Source: Hyalangium gracile (GTDB lineage Bacteria; Myxococcota; Myxococcia; Myxococcales; Myxococcaceae). Taken from it: a stretch of 64,000 nt of DNA. The translations under genes were made by a program, and so were the position numbers. Positions 38,773-49,869 of the stretch are shown one piece after another (within the stretch, counting starts at the first letter, position 1; each line of letters opens with the position of its first letter). A model generated the notes under the pieces. That model saw nothing but the letters and a program-made list of their open reading frames with translations. It made no database searches and was not told the origin of the DNA. Location of the stretch: positions 186,001 to 250,000 of the forward strand of contig NZ_JAHXBG010000015.1 in assembly GCF_020103725.1 (NCBI RefSeq). Direction: 5' to 3'.

Positions 38773-39616
38773 CCCCGGGGCCACCGTCCGGAGCCTGCTC
38801 CAGCCGCACGTCCGCGATCACCGGGTAGTGGTCGGAGGCCTCCACCCGCGGCACCCGACTCGCCAGCGGCGTGAAGGCATCCGAGGCCAGCACGTAGTCG
38901 ATGCGCACCGACGGCAGGAACGGCAACGGCAGCTGGAACGTGCCGGAGGGCCCCGAGCCACTCGCGTCGAAGACATCCACCATCCGTCGCCGCAGCAACC
39001 TCACCGTCAGCGAGTCCGGCCCGTCGTTGAAGTCCCCCATCAGGATCCTGGGCCGCGAGTCCCTCTCGAGCAACCCGGCAATGAGCACACCCTGGCGCAG
39101 GCGGATGCGGCTCCGGAACGGGGAGTGGATGAGGTGCGTCAGGTAGACGCTGACCTCGCGCCCCTCCACCCGAAGGACCGCGTGCACCACCGTCCGAGGC
39201 TCCCCACCCTCGTTCACCGGTAGCGCGTACTGCGCCAACGACTCCACCGGAAAGCGCGACAGCAGGGCGATGCCATAGGCGCCGCCGTACATGTCTCGCG
39301 TCCGGAAGTGCCCGTGGTACGACAACCCCACGCGCTCGGCGAGCACCGCCGCCTGATCCAGTCTTCCCGCGCGGCGGCTGCGGCAGTCCACCTCCTGCAG
39401 CGCGACGATGTCGGGCCGAGCCGAGCGGATCACCTCCACCACATCATCCAGCCCCCTCGTGGCGGACTTGATGTTGTAGGTCATCAAGCGCAGGTGCCCG
39501 GACTCGCGGGCCTCCTCCGGCGCACGTGCTCCCGCGGCGTGCCCCGGCTGAGCTGTCGTCGCGCAGGCGAGCGTCGTCGCGAGTAGCGCAAGCGGGATGA
39601 GCGAGGCGAGTCTCAT
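38756..39616 (-). CDS. endonuclease/exonuclease/phosphatase-family lipoprotein
   Basis: 286 residues. The signal is MRLASLIPLALLATTLAC with Cys18 in a usable lipobox (TLAC). The EEP fold is shown by RLMTYNIKS, IVALQEVDCRS, the central GIALLSRFP, LMGDFNDGPDS and the catalytic ASDHYPVIADV. Members cleave phosphodiesters or phosphoesters of nucleic acids, sphingomyelin or inositol lipids; the substrate here is open. The ATG is chosen for GAGAGGTG upstream. Confidence 0.85.
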   Translation of the reverse strand: MRLASLIPLALLATTLACATTAQPGHAAGARAPEEARESGHLRLMTYNIKSATRGLDDVVEVIRSARPDIVALQEVDCRSRRAGRLDQAAVLAERVGLSYHGHFRTRDMYGGAYGIALLSRFPVESLAQYALPVNEGGEPRTVVHAVLRVEGREVSVYLTHLIHSPFRSRIRLRQGVLIAGLLERDSRPRILMGDFNDGPDSLTVRLLRRRMVDVFDASGSGPSGTFQLPLPFLPSVRIDYVLASDAFTPLASRVPRVEASDHYPVIADVRLEQAPDGGPGVSASK

Positions 39617-39739
39617 GAGGCACCTCTCCGATCGGCCTCGAGGCTCTCGCAAGGTAACGCAGCCGCGCAAGCAGGCGAGCGTACCCTTTTGTCGGATTCG
39701 CACCGGCTCCGAGCCCGGCGCGAGCGCCCAGCCGCGTCC

Positions 39740-40939
39740 TCAGCTCCGGGGACGCTCGGTGTACGCGACGCCGTCCTTCACGCTGTCCCCCGGGTGGACG
39801 ATCACCCGCTCTCCCGGCGCGAGCCCCTCCATCACCTGCGCCTTGAAGCCGTTGCGCTGGCCCACCTGGATCGGACGCAGCCGCACCCGCCCCTCCTGCG
39901 CCAGGAACACCGCCCACCCCGCGCCCTGGCGGAACAGGGCGCTCTCTGGCACCTGCACCACGTCCGCGCCGTCCCACAGCGTGACGCGCGCCTCCACGCG
40001 GTATCCGTCTCCCAGTGCCTTGCGCCGCTCCACGGGCTCCTCGAGCGTCATGAGCACGTTCACCCGCTGCTCCTCCACGCCCAGCGCGGACGTCCGGGTG
40101 AAGGCCGCAGGCTCCACCCGCCGCACCCGCCCCTCTAGCGGATAGTCTCCACCCCAGTTCTCGATCCGCGCACGCGCGCCGGGACGGATGCGCACCGCGT
40201 CCTGCGAGAGCACATCCACCACCACCTCCAGGACCTCCGGATCGCCGATCTCCATCAGCGGCACTCCCGGAGCCACGGCGCCCTCGCTCTCCTGCATCAC
40301 GCGCAACACCCAGCCCCGCACGGGCGCCCGGATCTCCAGACGCTCGTGCTCCGCAGGCCGCCGCTCCATCCGCCCTCGGGCCGCGCGCGCCATCTCGAGC
40401 TGCTGCTCGGCGATGCGCACGGCGGACTGCGCCGAGGCCAGCTCCTGCGCGCGGCTGCGCTCCTCGAAGCGGGCCGTCTCCAGGCTCTGCGCGCTGGCGC
40501 TCCCGCCCGCCGCGAGCTTCTCCTGCCGGGCCACCTCGGAGCGGGCGAACTCCAGCGCCGTCTGCGCGCGCTTCACCCCCGCCTCCGCCTGATCCCGGCC
40601 CGCCAGCGCCGCTCGCACCTGCGCGTCCGCCTGGGCCCTCGAGCGCGCATCCAGCAGCGGCGGATCCAACGAGCCGAGCTGGGCGAGCACCTGCCCCTCC
40701 GTCACGGCGTCCCCCGGCTTCAGCGAGATGCGATCCAGGTACCCGCCCACCGGCGCGGAGATGATGTAGCGATCCTTCACCCGAGTCTTGCCGGGCTCCG
40801 TCACCGTCACCTCGAAGGGGCCTCGGGTCACCTCCTCGACATCCACCGCCACGGGCCGGGGCCGGTACGCCGAGGCGATGGCTCCCACCAGGGCGAGGGC
40901 CAGCAGGGCGAGCAGCGCTCTCTTCAGCCATTTCTTCAT
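39740..40939 (-). CDS. HlyD/RND-type periplasmic adaptor of an ABC exporter
   Basis: 399 residues. One N-terminal membrane helix (residues 7-24), then the split biotinyl-lipoyl-like domain (SAPVGGYLDRISLKPGDAV and IRAPVRGWVLRVM), a long helical hairpin (about 95-190) and the beta-barrel part. Such adaptors link an inner-membrane transporter to the outer membrane. It lies 5 bp after the FtsX-type permease and completes a MacAB-like set. The substrate is unknown. Confidence 0.92.
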   Translation of the reverse strand: MKKWLKRALLALLALALVGAIASAYRPRPVAVDVEEVTRGPFEVTVTEPGKTRVKDRYIISAPVGGYLDRISLKPGDAVTEGQVLAQLGSLDPPLLDARSRAQADAQVRAALAGRDQAEAGVKRAQTALEFARSEVARQEKLAAGGSASAQSLETARFEERSRAQELASAQSAVRIAEQQLEMARAARGRMERRPAEHERLEIRAPVRGWVLRVMQESEGAVAPGVPLMEIGDPEVLEVVVDVLSQDAVRIRPGARARIENWGGDYPLEGRVRRVEPAAFTRTSALGVEEQRVNVLMTLEEPVERRKALGDGYRVEARVTLWDGADVVQVPESALFRQGAGWAVFLAQEGRVRLRPIQVGQRNGFKAQVMEGLAPGERVIVHPGDSVKDGVAYTERPRS

Positions 40940-40944
40940 GGTCT

Positions 40945-43307
40945 CTATTCCCGTGTCTTGAGCACGCCGATGAGGTCCAGGTGATCCAGCCGCCGGCGGA
41001 CGAGTAGCGCGCTCACCACGCCAGCCACCAGCACGACGATGACCGCGAAGGCGTAGGTGCGTGGATCGATGATCGCGGGCAGGCGGAACAGCTCGGTGTC
41101 CACCGCGGCGCCGGCGACCCAGATGGCGAACAGCCTGCCGAGCACCAGCCCCATGGGCAGCGCCAGCAACAGGCTCGTGGCGATCTCACTCAGCAGGATG
41201 ACGGAGATCTCCCGGCGGGTGAACCCCAGCACCCGCAGGCTGGCGAGATCCCTCGAGCGCACCGCCAGCGCGATCCGCGCGTTGTTGTAGACGATGCCCA
41301 CCGCGATGGCCGCCGCGAAGGCCGCGAGCACCACGGTGAAGACGACCATCACCTCCGCGATCTGCTTCTCGAACTGCATCTTGAAGAGATCCGAGCGCCC
41401 CACCCCCGCCACCAGCGGCAGCTCCTTGAGGCGCGCGTAGATCTCGTCCATCCGCGCCGGATCCACCGTGAGCGTGGCGCCCGTGATGACGCCATCATCC
41501 CCGAGCAGCCGCTCCAGCGACTCGAGCTCCATGTACGCCGAGAGCCCGATCAGATCGTCCACCAGGAAGGCCACCCGCGCCTCGCGAACGGGCCGGCTCC
41601 CGTCCTGCACCTCGAGGCGGACGGTGTCTCCCAGGCCGACGCCCAGGCGCCGTGCCAGCTCGCGGCCGACCATCAACCCCCCGGCCTTCAGCGCGACAGG
41701 CCGCAGCTTCGCGTCCAGCACCTGCCGGTGTACCCCGTCCGAGGGCAGGCCCTGAATGGCCGTCTCGTAGCTCCGAGGCCCCGCCACCAGCCGCACCGGC
41801 ACCATGCGCAGCGGCTCGGTGTGCAGCACGCCGGGGATCTGCTCCACCTCGCGCCGGGCGCGATCCGGCACGGACCTGGAGAAGGCCAGCGAGATCGCCT
41901 CGCGCTGGGCCAGCCCGTACTGCACGCCGATGACGTAGCGGACCGAGTCGATGGAGAAGCTGCCCACGATGAGGATGGCCACCGCCAGCCCGATCCCCAG
42001 CGACGAGAACAGCAACCGCCACGGGCGCCGCTCGAGATCCCTCAGCACCATGCGCCCGGCCTGCGAGAACAGCCGATGGAAGCCGCTGCGCTCCAGGAGC
42101 GTGGGCCGGTAGGTGGGAGGCGACGCGGGGCGCATGGCCTCCGCCGGAGGCAGCCGAGCCACCTGGCGCACCGAGGCGAGCGCTCCCACCACCGCCGAGG
42201 CGAAGCTGAAGAGGACGGAGACCACCACCATGCTCAGATCCAGCCGGAACGTCAGCAGGGGGAAGCGGAAGGCCTCCGAGTACAGGCTCATCAGCCCCTG
42301 CCCCGCCGCCACTCCCATCCCCGTGCCCACCACCGCGCCCAGTCCCACCACCACCATCACCAGCTTCAGGTAGTGCAGCCCCACGGACAGATCCGAGTAG
42401 CCCAGCGCCTTGAGCGCGGCGATCTGCTCGCGCTGGGTGCCGATCAGCCGGGAGAGCACCACGTTGACGAGGAACGCCGCCACCGCCAGGAAGATGAGCG
42501 GCACCACGGTGGCCTGCGCGTAGAGCTGCTGGATCTCCTGCGAGACGTACCGATCCGAGATCTGCTTGTTCCGGGGGAACGCCCCCAGCCCTCCATAGGG
42601 CTTCAGCAGCCGATCCAGCTCGTCCACCACGCTCTCGGCGCTGGCGCCCGGGATCAGCCGGACGAGCACGTCATTGAAGGCCCCCTCCATCCGGAACGCG
42701 GCCGCCAGCGCGTCGCGCTCCATCCAGAAGACGCCGAAGCGCAGGTTGTCGTCCCAGATGCCCCCGGGAGGCACCGCGTAGACGTACTCGGGAGACAGCA
42801 CCACGCCCACCATGCGCAGCGCCACCCGCCGGCCGTTGACCAGCGCCACGATGCGATCGCCGAGCTCCAGCTGGTGCCCCTTGGCGAAGGCCTCGTTGAC
42901 GAGCACCTCGTCGGTCCGCCCGGGCTCCACCATCCTCCCGGCGCGCAGGTGGAGCTGGTTGAGCAGCGGCTGACTGCGGCTCGGGATGGAGACGATCTGT
43001 CCCGCCACCGGCTCGGCCAGGGCGGGCATGTCCAGCAGCACGCCCTCCACCACCCGCCCCTCCACCTGCGCCACCCCGGGCAGCGTGGCCAGGCGCTCGA
43101 GCAGCGCGTTGGGCGCGCGCTCCAGCCGGACGAACACGTCCGCGAACCGGGCGCGATCGTAGTACGCCTGCTGCGAGTCGGAGAGCGAGCGGTAGACGCT
43201 GAAGGTGGACACGTACGCCGTGATGCCCGCCGCCACCACGAGCGCGATCGTCACCACCTGCCCCTTCAGGAGCGACAAGTCCCTCAGGAGCTTCCTGTCG
43301 ATCGGCC

Positions 43308-43314
<7 letters not shown>
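40945..43314 (-). CDS. ABC transporter permease with two FtsX domains
   Basis: 789 residues. The start [20 protein letters not shown] is chosen for the 7-bp overlap with the ATPase gene. There is one N-terminal membrane helix (about 18-38), a large periplasmic domain, then two FtsX-like membrane blocks: [20 protein letters not shown] at 340 with its partners, and [20 protein letters not shown] near 685 with the typical [10 protein letters not shown] and [17 protein letters not shown] motifs. This is the larger two-block form rather than MacB. It works with the ATPase and the adaptor. Confidence 0.9.
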
Positions 43315-44045
<731 letters not shown>

Positions 44046-44226
44046 AGGGCCTGGGCCCTCCTCTGCCAGTGCGACTGCAAGGAGGGTGCCCATTGCGGCC
44101 AACCGATGCAGCAGAGCGCCGGGCGCAAGGACTGCGGAGAACCCGGGACACGCGCAGGGATTGCGGGAGGCGAGGAGCCGCTCAGGCCTCGCCCTGCTCC
44201 GCTCCTCGCGCGGTCCGCGGCAGCGC

Positions 44227-45708
44227 CTACTTCGCGGCTTCCTTCGCCTCCGACGACGCGCTCTTCGGCTCCGCAGCGGGCTGCTCGGCGCTGGCGCGGG
44301 CCAGGCGCAGCAGCGCGGGCGGCGAGGCGCTCAGCGCTCCGACATACAGCCGGCCGTGGAAGCCTTCCGGGCTGGCCGAGGAGAAGAGCTGCACCCCCTG
44401 GGCACCGCCAGCCAGCTGGCGAGCCTCCTGCGTGGGGCTGATGGCGAAGAGATCACAGGTGACCTTCTCCCAGACGTTGTAGCGGCAGGTGAACTGGGTG
44501 CCTCGCTCGAAGCCCACGGCGAGCGCCCGGACCGACGGAAGCTCGCGCGCCAGCCGCACGCCGAGCGGCGCATACGCCTCGTCCCACTCGACGCCCGCCG
44601 TGCGCACGTGGACGCCTCCCGCCAGGGCCAGCAGCCAGCTCTGGGGGTGCGCCTTGCGGTACTCCAGCAGGTGCCGCGCCATCTCCGCCTCGCGCGCGTC
44701 GCCGCTGGCCTCCTCCGAGTCGAACGCCACCAGCTCCACGGCGCGCCCCGAGGCACGCAGCCGCCGCACCTGCTCGAGCAGCCAGAGCACGGAGCGGCTG
44801 CTCCGCCCATCCTGGTACACCCGGCGCCAGAAGCTGCTGCGGACCAGGAACCGGCCCACATCCCGGGAGTTGCCCTCGCTCGCCAGGTACTCGTTCAGCA
44901 GCGCCTGCTCCGAGGCGGGCAGCGACAGCCCCAGCGCCACCGGAAACCCCTTCGACGCCGCGTCACACAGCAGCCTCGCGGCCACCACCGGCAGCTCGCG
45001 CGTGCCCAGCGGGTCCGCCAGCAACACCGTCTGCGCCGGCATCAGCAGCGGCTCCGCGCCGGGCAGCGGCGCTCCGCACTCCGAGGAGGGCACTGGCTCT
45101 CCCGGCGTTTCCCCCCACCCGTCCACCACCACGGAGCGGATGGGCACCGCGGCGTTGCCACCCACCAGCTCCAGCGCGGGCACCATCTCCAGCCGGGCGA
45201 GCAGCTGGCGCTCCAGCTCCAGATCCCGCTTGCCCCGAGCCATGCGGAAGGTCTCGAGATCCGCCGCCCCAGCTCCCAGGTCGCGATCGAAGGCGCGCTT
45301 CTGCGCGGCCTTGCACTCCTCCTCCTCCCGCGCCCCGATCATCTTGGGCGGGGACTCGATCACGTTCTCCTGCTGGTTGTAGCGCAGCCGGAAGATCCGG
45401 ACGACAGACTGGCGAGGCCCCAGGCTCTCGCCCTTCACGTAGTAGCGCTCCCAGGCCCGGAAGTCCGCCGGGTTCGTCCCTGGCTCCACGGTCGAGGTGA
45501 GCAGCACCCGCCCCTCCTCGCGCTCGAAGACGTCGTACTTCCTCGCCTCCAGGAGCTGCCGGGTGACCAGCATCGCCTCGTCCAAGGGCACGAGGTAGAC
45601 GTTCTCCTTCTCCGGCACCTCATCCGGCTCCACCAGGGCTGACTTCGAGCCTCCAGGGGCGCTTGCACAGCCCAGCCATAGAAGTCCCAGGACGAGGTAC
45701 GGCCGCAT
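44227..45708 (-). CDS. ChaN/TIKI-like lipoprotein (tentative)
   Basis: 493 residues. Signal [20 protein letters not shown] with lipobox LGC (Cys14). The first 150 residues are of unknown fold. Residues 225-420 look like a ChaN/TIKI/EreA-type domain: [39 protein letters not shown], then [20 protein letters not shown]. Proteins of this superfamily include haem-binding ChaN and metalloproteases. The usual Glu after ALGLS is Ser here, so activity is doubtful. ATG has GGGAGAAA upstream. It is 181 bp before the exporter genes on the same strand. Confidence 0.6.
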   Translation of the reverse strand: MRPYLVLGLLWLGCASAPGGSKSALVEPDEVPEKENVYLVPLDEAMLVTRQLLEARKYDVFEREEGRVLLTSTVEPGTNPADFRAWERYYVKGESLGPRQSVVRIFRLRYNQQENVIESPPKMIGAREEEECKAAQKRAFDRDLGAGAADLETFRMARGKRDLELERQLLARLEMVPALELVGGNAAVPIRSVVVDGWGETPGEPVPSSECGAPLPGAEPLLMPAQTVLLADPLGTRELPVVAARLLCDAASKGFPVALGLSLPASEQALLNEYLASEGNSRDVGRFLVRSSFWRRVYQDGRSSRSVLWLLEQVRRLRASGRAVELVAFDSEEASGDAREAEMARHLLEYRKAHPQSWLLALAGGVHVRTAGVEWDEAYAPLGVRLARELPSVRALAVGFERGTQFTCRYNVWEKVTCDLFAISPTQEARQLAGGAQGVQLFSSASPEGFHGRLYVGALSASPPALLRLARASAEQPAAEPKSASSEAKEAAK

Positions 45709-45834
45709 CGCATTTCTCCCGCCAGAAAGTGGCGCTCCGGAGGGCTCGCGCGCCCCCGGGCCTTGGATACGGCCCGAACGCACGAGAGCCGCTCTCATAT
45801 CGGCGTCCGGGCGCAAGGCCGAAAATCCCCGGAA

Positions 45835-46037
45835 AAAGATTTCTGGGACGGCCGCAAGCTCCTGGACGGAGTGGCCTCGGGCGTCAACTTCCAGGAGCTC
45901 AGCAACGAGAAGGACCCGGTGCAGGAGACCACACGGAGACGCACTCCAACGCCGGCTACGCCACGCCTACACCCGACCAGATCAACAGCATGGCGGATGC
46001 CGTCACCTACCTGCGCAAGGAAGGCGTTCCCGTCTGA
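45835..46037 (+). pseudogene. frameshifted C-terminal remnant of an unknown gene
   Basis: The gap between 45709 and 46092 holds no intact gene. From about 45835 one frame reads DFWDGRKLLDGVASGVNFQE and LSNEKDPVQE with strong G/C third positions, then coding-like sequence shifts frame near 45925-45935 to ETHSNAGYATPTPDQINSMA and DAVTYLRKEGVPV, ending at a TGA. No start or upstream part is seen. The parent family is not recognised. The rest of the gap, 46038-46092, is probably the leader of the kinase gene. Confidence 0.5.
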
Positions 46038-46092
46038 GCCGCCGGATCTGTCTCGGGATCAACATGTCAGATTCGCATTCCGTGGATAACCA

Positions 46093-48849
46093 GTGAAGAC
46101 TGCGCGCGGCCGGGCTGTGAAGCCCGGAGCACTTCCCGGGAAGAAGCGGATGCGCGACGAGGAGCTGCTGGAGGCCCTGGAGATCCGTTCCGGCTCGCCC
46201 GGAGCGGGAGAGGTCTACCCCGCCGTCAGTGCGCCGCCCGTTCAAACCCAGCCCACCGCGCCGCTGCGCCGGCCCTCCGTGGACGAGGCAGAGAAGGTGG
46301 CGGTCGCGGAATGGCAGCCACCGCCCTGCCGCGAAGTGCCGGCGCCCGGCCGCACCGTGGCCGGGCGCTACACGGTGCTGGAGCGGCTCGGTGAGGGCGG
46401 CATGAGCGTGGTGCTGGCCGCCTATGACGCGCGGCTGGACCGACGCGTGGCCCTCAAGCTGCTGCGCATGGAGGCCAACCCGGACGACGTCCATCCGGAG
46501 CTGCGCATGGTGCGAGAGGCGCAGGCCATGGCCCGCCTCAACCACCCGCACGTGGTGGCAGTCTACGACTCGGGGCAGCTGGAGGACGGCTCGTTCTTCA
46601 TCGCCATGGAGTACGTGGAGGGCCAGACGCTGCGCCAGTGGTGCAAGGAGAAGCCTCGCTCCTGGCGCGAGGTGCTGGAGATCTTCCAGCTCGCCGGCAG
46701 CGGACTGGCCGCCGCGCACGCCGCGGGCCTCGTGCACCGCGACTTCAAGCCGGACAATGTGCTGGTGGGCCGGGACGGGCGCGTGCGCGTGACGGACTTC
46801 GGCGTGGCGAGACCGGTGTCCCGCCCCGACACGCCTCCCCTCCCCGTGCCCCCACCCCTGCCGCCCGGCGCCTGGGACACCGCGCTCACCCTGCCGGGCT
46901 ACGTGGTGGGCACTCCCCGCTACCTGGCTCCCGAGCTGTTCGCCGGCGCCCCGGCGGACACGCGCAGCGATCTGTTCTCCTTCTGCGTGGCCCTCTACGA
47001 GGCCCTCTGTGGCCAGCCGGCCTTCTCGGGGCCTCCGGACAGCACCCCCGTCACCCCGCCTCCAGCCCACCTGCCCGCCTGGCTGATGCGGGCCGTGCTC
47101 CAGGGGCTGTCCGCCGATCCCACGCAGCGCCCTGCCTCCATGCCCGCGCTGCTGAAGGCGCTGGCGGAGCATCCCGCCATCCGCCGCGATGCCCGGCTCC
47201 GGATGGCCGCCGTGGGGGTGGCGATGGTGGCGATGGTGGCGCTGGCGGCCTGGGGCTGGCTGGGCCAGCAGGAGCAGGCGCCGGACTGCTCTCACATGGA
47301 GCGCAGGCTGGCCGGCATCTGGGATGCCGGAGTCCAGCAGCGGGTGCGGCAGGCCCTGGAGGGTACCGGGCTGCCCTACGCGCCCGCCACCGCCGAGCGC
47401 GTGTCCTCGGCGCTGGACGACTACGCCCGCACCTGGGCGCGCATGCGTGGCGAGGCGTGCGGGGCGGCTCGGGAGCAGGCGGGGACGCCTCGGAGCCTCG
47501 CGGTGCTGCAGGAGTACTGCCTCGAGCGGCGGCGCAGCCAGCTCCGCGCGCTCACCGAGCTGCTGGGGCGAGACTCGGACCCGGAGCTGCTGCCTCGCGC
47601 GGTGGAAGCCGCCCAGGGGCTGCCTCCGCTGGAGTACTGCGCGGATGCCCAGTCGCTGACGGCCGCCGTGCCTCCGCCGGAGGATCCCGAGCTCCGGGCC
47701 AGGGTCGAGGCCCTCCAGGAGGACGTGGACCGGCTGGAGGCGCTGTACGAGGCGGGCAAGTACTCGGAGGGCATGGGGTTTGGCGCCCGGCTGCTGCCGC
47801 AGGTGGCCCAGGTGGACTTCCCCGCCCTGCATGCGCGGGCGCTGTACCAGCTGGCCCAGAACCTGGAAGGCGCCGGAGAGTTCAAGCAGGCCGAGGCTCG
47901 CGTGCGCGAGGCCATCCCCCTGGCCGCCCAGGGCCGGGACGATGCGCTGCAGTCGCGCGCCTGGGGCCTGCTCACCCTGGTGCTGGGGGCCCGCCAGGGC
48001 CGCTTCGCGGAGGCGCAGGGCCTGGAGCTCATCACCGCCTCGGCCGCGGCTCGCACCGAGGATCCCCTGGCCCGCGCCGAGGCGCTCAACGCCCTGGGCA
48101 CGCTGATGAACGGCGTGGATCGCTACGACGAGGCCCAGCGGCTCTTCGAGGAGGCCCTGGCGCTCTGGCAGCAGGTGCGCGGGCCGCGACATCCCTACGT
48201 CGCGGGCTTCCGCAGCAACCTGGGCGTCGTCCTGCTCATGCGAGGAGAGTACGAGGCGGCTCGGGTACACATCGAGGGCGCGCAGAGCCTCTGGGAGGAA
48301 GTGCTGGGACCGGAGCACCCCTACCTGGTCCACTCGCTCCTCAGCCTGGGCCAGGTGCACGCGCGCCTGGGCCACCCCCAGGAGGCGCTGGCGAAGCTCG
48401 ATCGCGCGCTGGCCCTCGTCGACGAGGTGCTGGGCCCGGAGCACCCCTACCGCACCGGGCCCCTCACCGTGCAGGGCCAGGTGCTCACCGAGCTGGGGCG
48501 CTACGCGGAGGCGGAGCAGCGCCATCAGCAGGCGCTGGCGCTGTTCGAGAAGGTGCTGGGCCCCGAGCACCCGAGCATCTCCGAGCCCCTGCTCGGCCTG
48601 GGCCAGCTGCGGCGGCTCCAGGGCCAGCCCGCCGAGGCGCTGCCCCTGCTGGAGCGAGCCCTGGGCACCGCCCAGGGCTCCACCCGCGCCGAGGTGCAGT
48701 TCGAGCTGGCCCAGGCGCTCTGGAGCGCCCGTGCCGGGGACCCGCGCGCCCGGCAGCTGGCCTCGCAGGCGCACGAGCACTGGCAGCGCCTGGGGCACCC
48801 CGAGAAGGCCCGGACCGAGCAGTGGCTGGCCGCGCACCCGGGGCCTTGA
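46093..48849 (+). CDS. Ser/Thr protein kinase with membrane anchor and TPR domain
   Basis: 918 residues from a GTG. After 90 variable residues, the kinase domain runs from GRYTVLERLGEGGMSVVLAA to about 360: Lys122 in VALKLL, the catalytic loop HRDFKPDN (Asp217), DFG at 235 and GTPRYLAPE. One transmembrane helix follows (371-390), then an outside or periplasmic part with many TPRs from about 565 to 905 (EGAGEFKQAEARVREA, then repeats ending in LGPEHPY). It resembles myxobacterial Pkn-type receptors; ligand and targets are unknown. Confidence 0.92.
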   Translation: MKTARGRAVKPGALPGKKRMRDEELLEALEIRSGSPGAGEVYPAVSAPPVQTQPTAPLRRPSVDEAEKVAVAEWQPPPCREVPAPGRTVAGRYTVLERLGEGGMSVVLAAYDARLDRRVALKLLRMEANPDDVHPELRMVREAQAMARLNHPHVVAVYDSGQLEDGSFFIAMEYVEGQTLRQWCKEKPRSWREVLEIFQLAGSGLAAAHAAGLVHRDFKPDNVLVGRDGRVRVTDFGVARPVSRPDTPPLPVPPPLPPGAWDTALTLPGYVVGTPRYLAPELFAGAPADTRSDLFSFCVALYEALCGQPAFSGPPDSTPVTPPPAHLPAWLMRAVLQGLSADPTQRPASMPALLKALAEHPAIRRDARLRMAAVGVAMVAMVALAAWGWLGQQEQAPDCSHMERRLAGIWDAGVQQRVRQALEGTGLPYAPATAERVSSALDDYARTWARMRGEACGAAREQAGTPRSLAVLQEYCLERRRSQLRALTELLGRDSDPELLPRAVEAAQGLPPLEYCADAQSLTAAVPPPEDPELRARVEALQEDVDRLEALYEAGKYSEGMGFGARLLPQVAQVDFPALHARALYQLAQNLEGAGEFKQAEARVREAIPLAAQGRDDALQSRAWGLLTLVLGARQGRFAEAQGLELITASAAARTEDPLARAEALNALGTLMNGVDRYDEAQRLFEEALALWQQVRGPRHPYVAGFRSNLGVVLLMRGEYEAARVHIEGAQSLWEEVLGPEHPYLVHSLLSLGQVHARLGHPQEALAKLDRALALVDEVLGPEHPYRTGPLTVQGQVLTELGRYAEAEQRHQQALALFEKVLGPEHPSISEPLLGLGQLRRLQGQPAEALPLLERALGTAQGSTRAEVQFELAQALWSARAGDPRARQLASQAHEHWQRLGHPEKARTEQWLAAHPGP

Positions 48850-48867
48850 GCCCCAGCCAGGCCTCCG

Positions 48868-49656
48868 TCACGTCAGCGCGAGCAGCTCCGCGGGCTCTTC
48901 TTGCCCCAGGGGCACGATGCGCTGGCTGCGCACCTTGAGCGCCTGTCCCCGAGGCCGACGCACCGCCAGCGCCACCATGTGCCGGGCCGAGGGCCGCAGC
49001 TGGGCGAACTGCCACGCCTCGGGCTCGTCCCTCAGGCGCGGATCGAAGGAGATCCGCGGCAACTGTCCCGGCTGCAGCTCGAACGCGAACTGCTCCAGCG
49101 GCAGCGCCAGCCCCATGCCGCGCGCCTTGATGTACGCCTCCTTCAAGGTCCAGTACTCGAAGAAGCGCTCCTGCTGGTGGCTGGCGGGCAGCGCCCGGAG
49201 CGCCGTCACCTCCGAGCGCGCGAAGTAGGAGTCCGCCAGCCCGACCACCTCTCCCGGGCGCAGCGAGTCCTCCACATCCACGCCCACGTCCGCGTCGAGC
49301 GTCACCGCGATCACCGCCATCCCGTCCGAGTGGGAGAGGTTGAAGCGCAGCCTCGAGCCGGTCTCCCCCAGCACCTCCGGCCGGCCGTACGCGTTGGTGC
49401 GGAAGGACCACGCCTCGGGAGCCACGGGCGCGTACCGGGACAGCGTGAGCCTCACCAGCGCATGCGAGACGAGGTACTGCCGCTGGTGCCGCTCGAAGTG
49501 GAACCGCCGCTGCTTCTCACGCTCCTGCGCGCTCAGCACCCGCCCGTATGCCTCGAGCAGTCGCGGCTCGGAGATCTGCTCGGGCTCCGTGAGCCAGACA
49601 TGGACCTCGTCCGAGGCCAGGGACATCAACGCCGGTAGGGAGGAGTTCGCCAGCAT
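48868..49656 (-). CDS. 4'-phosphopantetheinyl transferase (Sfp type)
   Basis: About 262 residues. It moves phosphopantetheine from CoA to carrier domains of polyketide or peptide synthases. Motifs are RPEVLGETGSRLRFNLSHS, the metal site VGVDVEDSLR and the second site FEYWTLKEAYIKARGMGL. The N-terminal ELDVHVW-like SDEVHVWLT is the Sfp start. The exact start is uncertain: ATG 49656 or an ATG nearer the domain. Length fits broad-specificity Sfp enzymes. It is converging on the kinase-TPR gene. Confidence 0.9.
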   Translation of the reverse strand: MLANSSLPALMSLASDEVHVWLTEPEQISEPRLLEAYGRVLSAQEREKQRRFHFERHQRQYLVSHALVRLTLSRYAPVAPEAWSFRTNAYGRPEVLGETGSRLRFNLSHSDGMAVIAVTLDADVGVDVEDSLRPGEVVGLADSYFARSEVTALRALPASHQQERFFEYWTLKEAYIKARGMGLALPLEQFAFELQPGQLPRISFDPRLRDEPEAWQFAQLRPSARHMVALAVRRPRGQALKVRSQRIVPLGQEEPAELLALT

Positions 49657-49788
49657 CCACGGCCCAGCGAAGCAGGCCCCCACCTCGTTGTCACGCCCCT
49701 CGCCGGGAGCGCCGAGCCATCGGTTTTCTCGAAGCTTTGACCCCGTATTTCCTATTTGCCGAATAGTGAAGTGGTTCCTATTTCAATG

Positions 49789-49831
49789 GGATGCGGCTCC
49801 GCCTGGGGAGGTGCCAGGCAGGCAGGCATCC
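49789..49831 (+). promoter_or_regulatory. structured leader upstream of the TerC-family gene
   Basis: GGATGC at 49789-49794 pairs with GCATCC at 49826-49831; inside it GCCTGG (49801-49806) pairs with CCAGGC (49814-49819) around the loop GGAGGTG. The two stems are split by a 6+6-nt internal loop. TerC/Alx genes in many bacteria carry the manganese yybP-ykoY riboswitch, but the conserved GGGGAGUAG and GAGACC boxes are not clearly present here, so this is only a candidate leader RNA. Confidence 0.4.
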
Positions 49832-49869
49832 AGTCGGCGGTCGAAACCCTCTGAGGAGATGCAGCGACC

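Noticed and set aside
49741-49869. A standard yybP-ykoY riboswitch before the TerC gene
   Set aside because: The conserved boxes of that family are not clearly present; only the nested stems were kept as a candidate.
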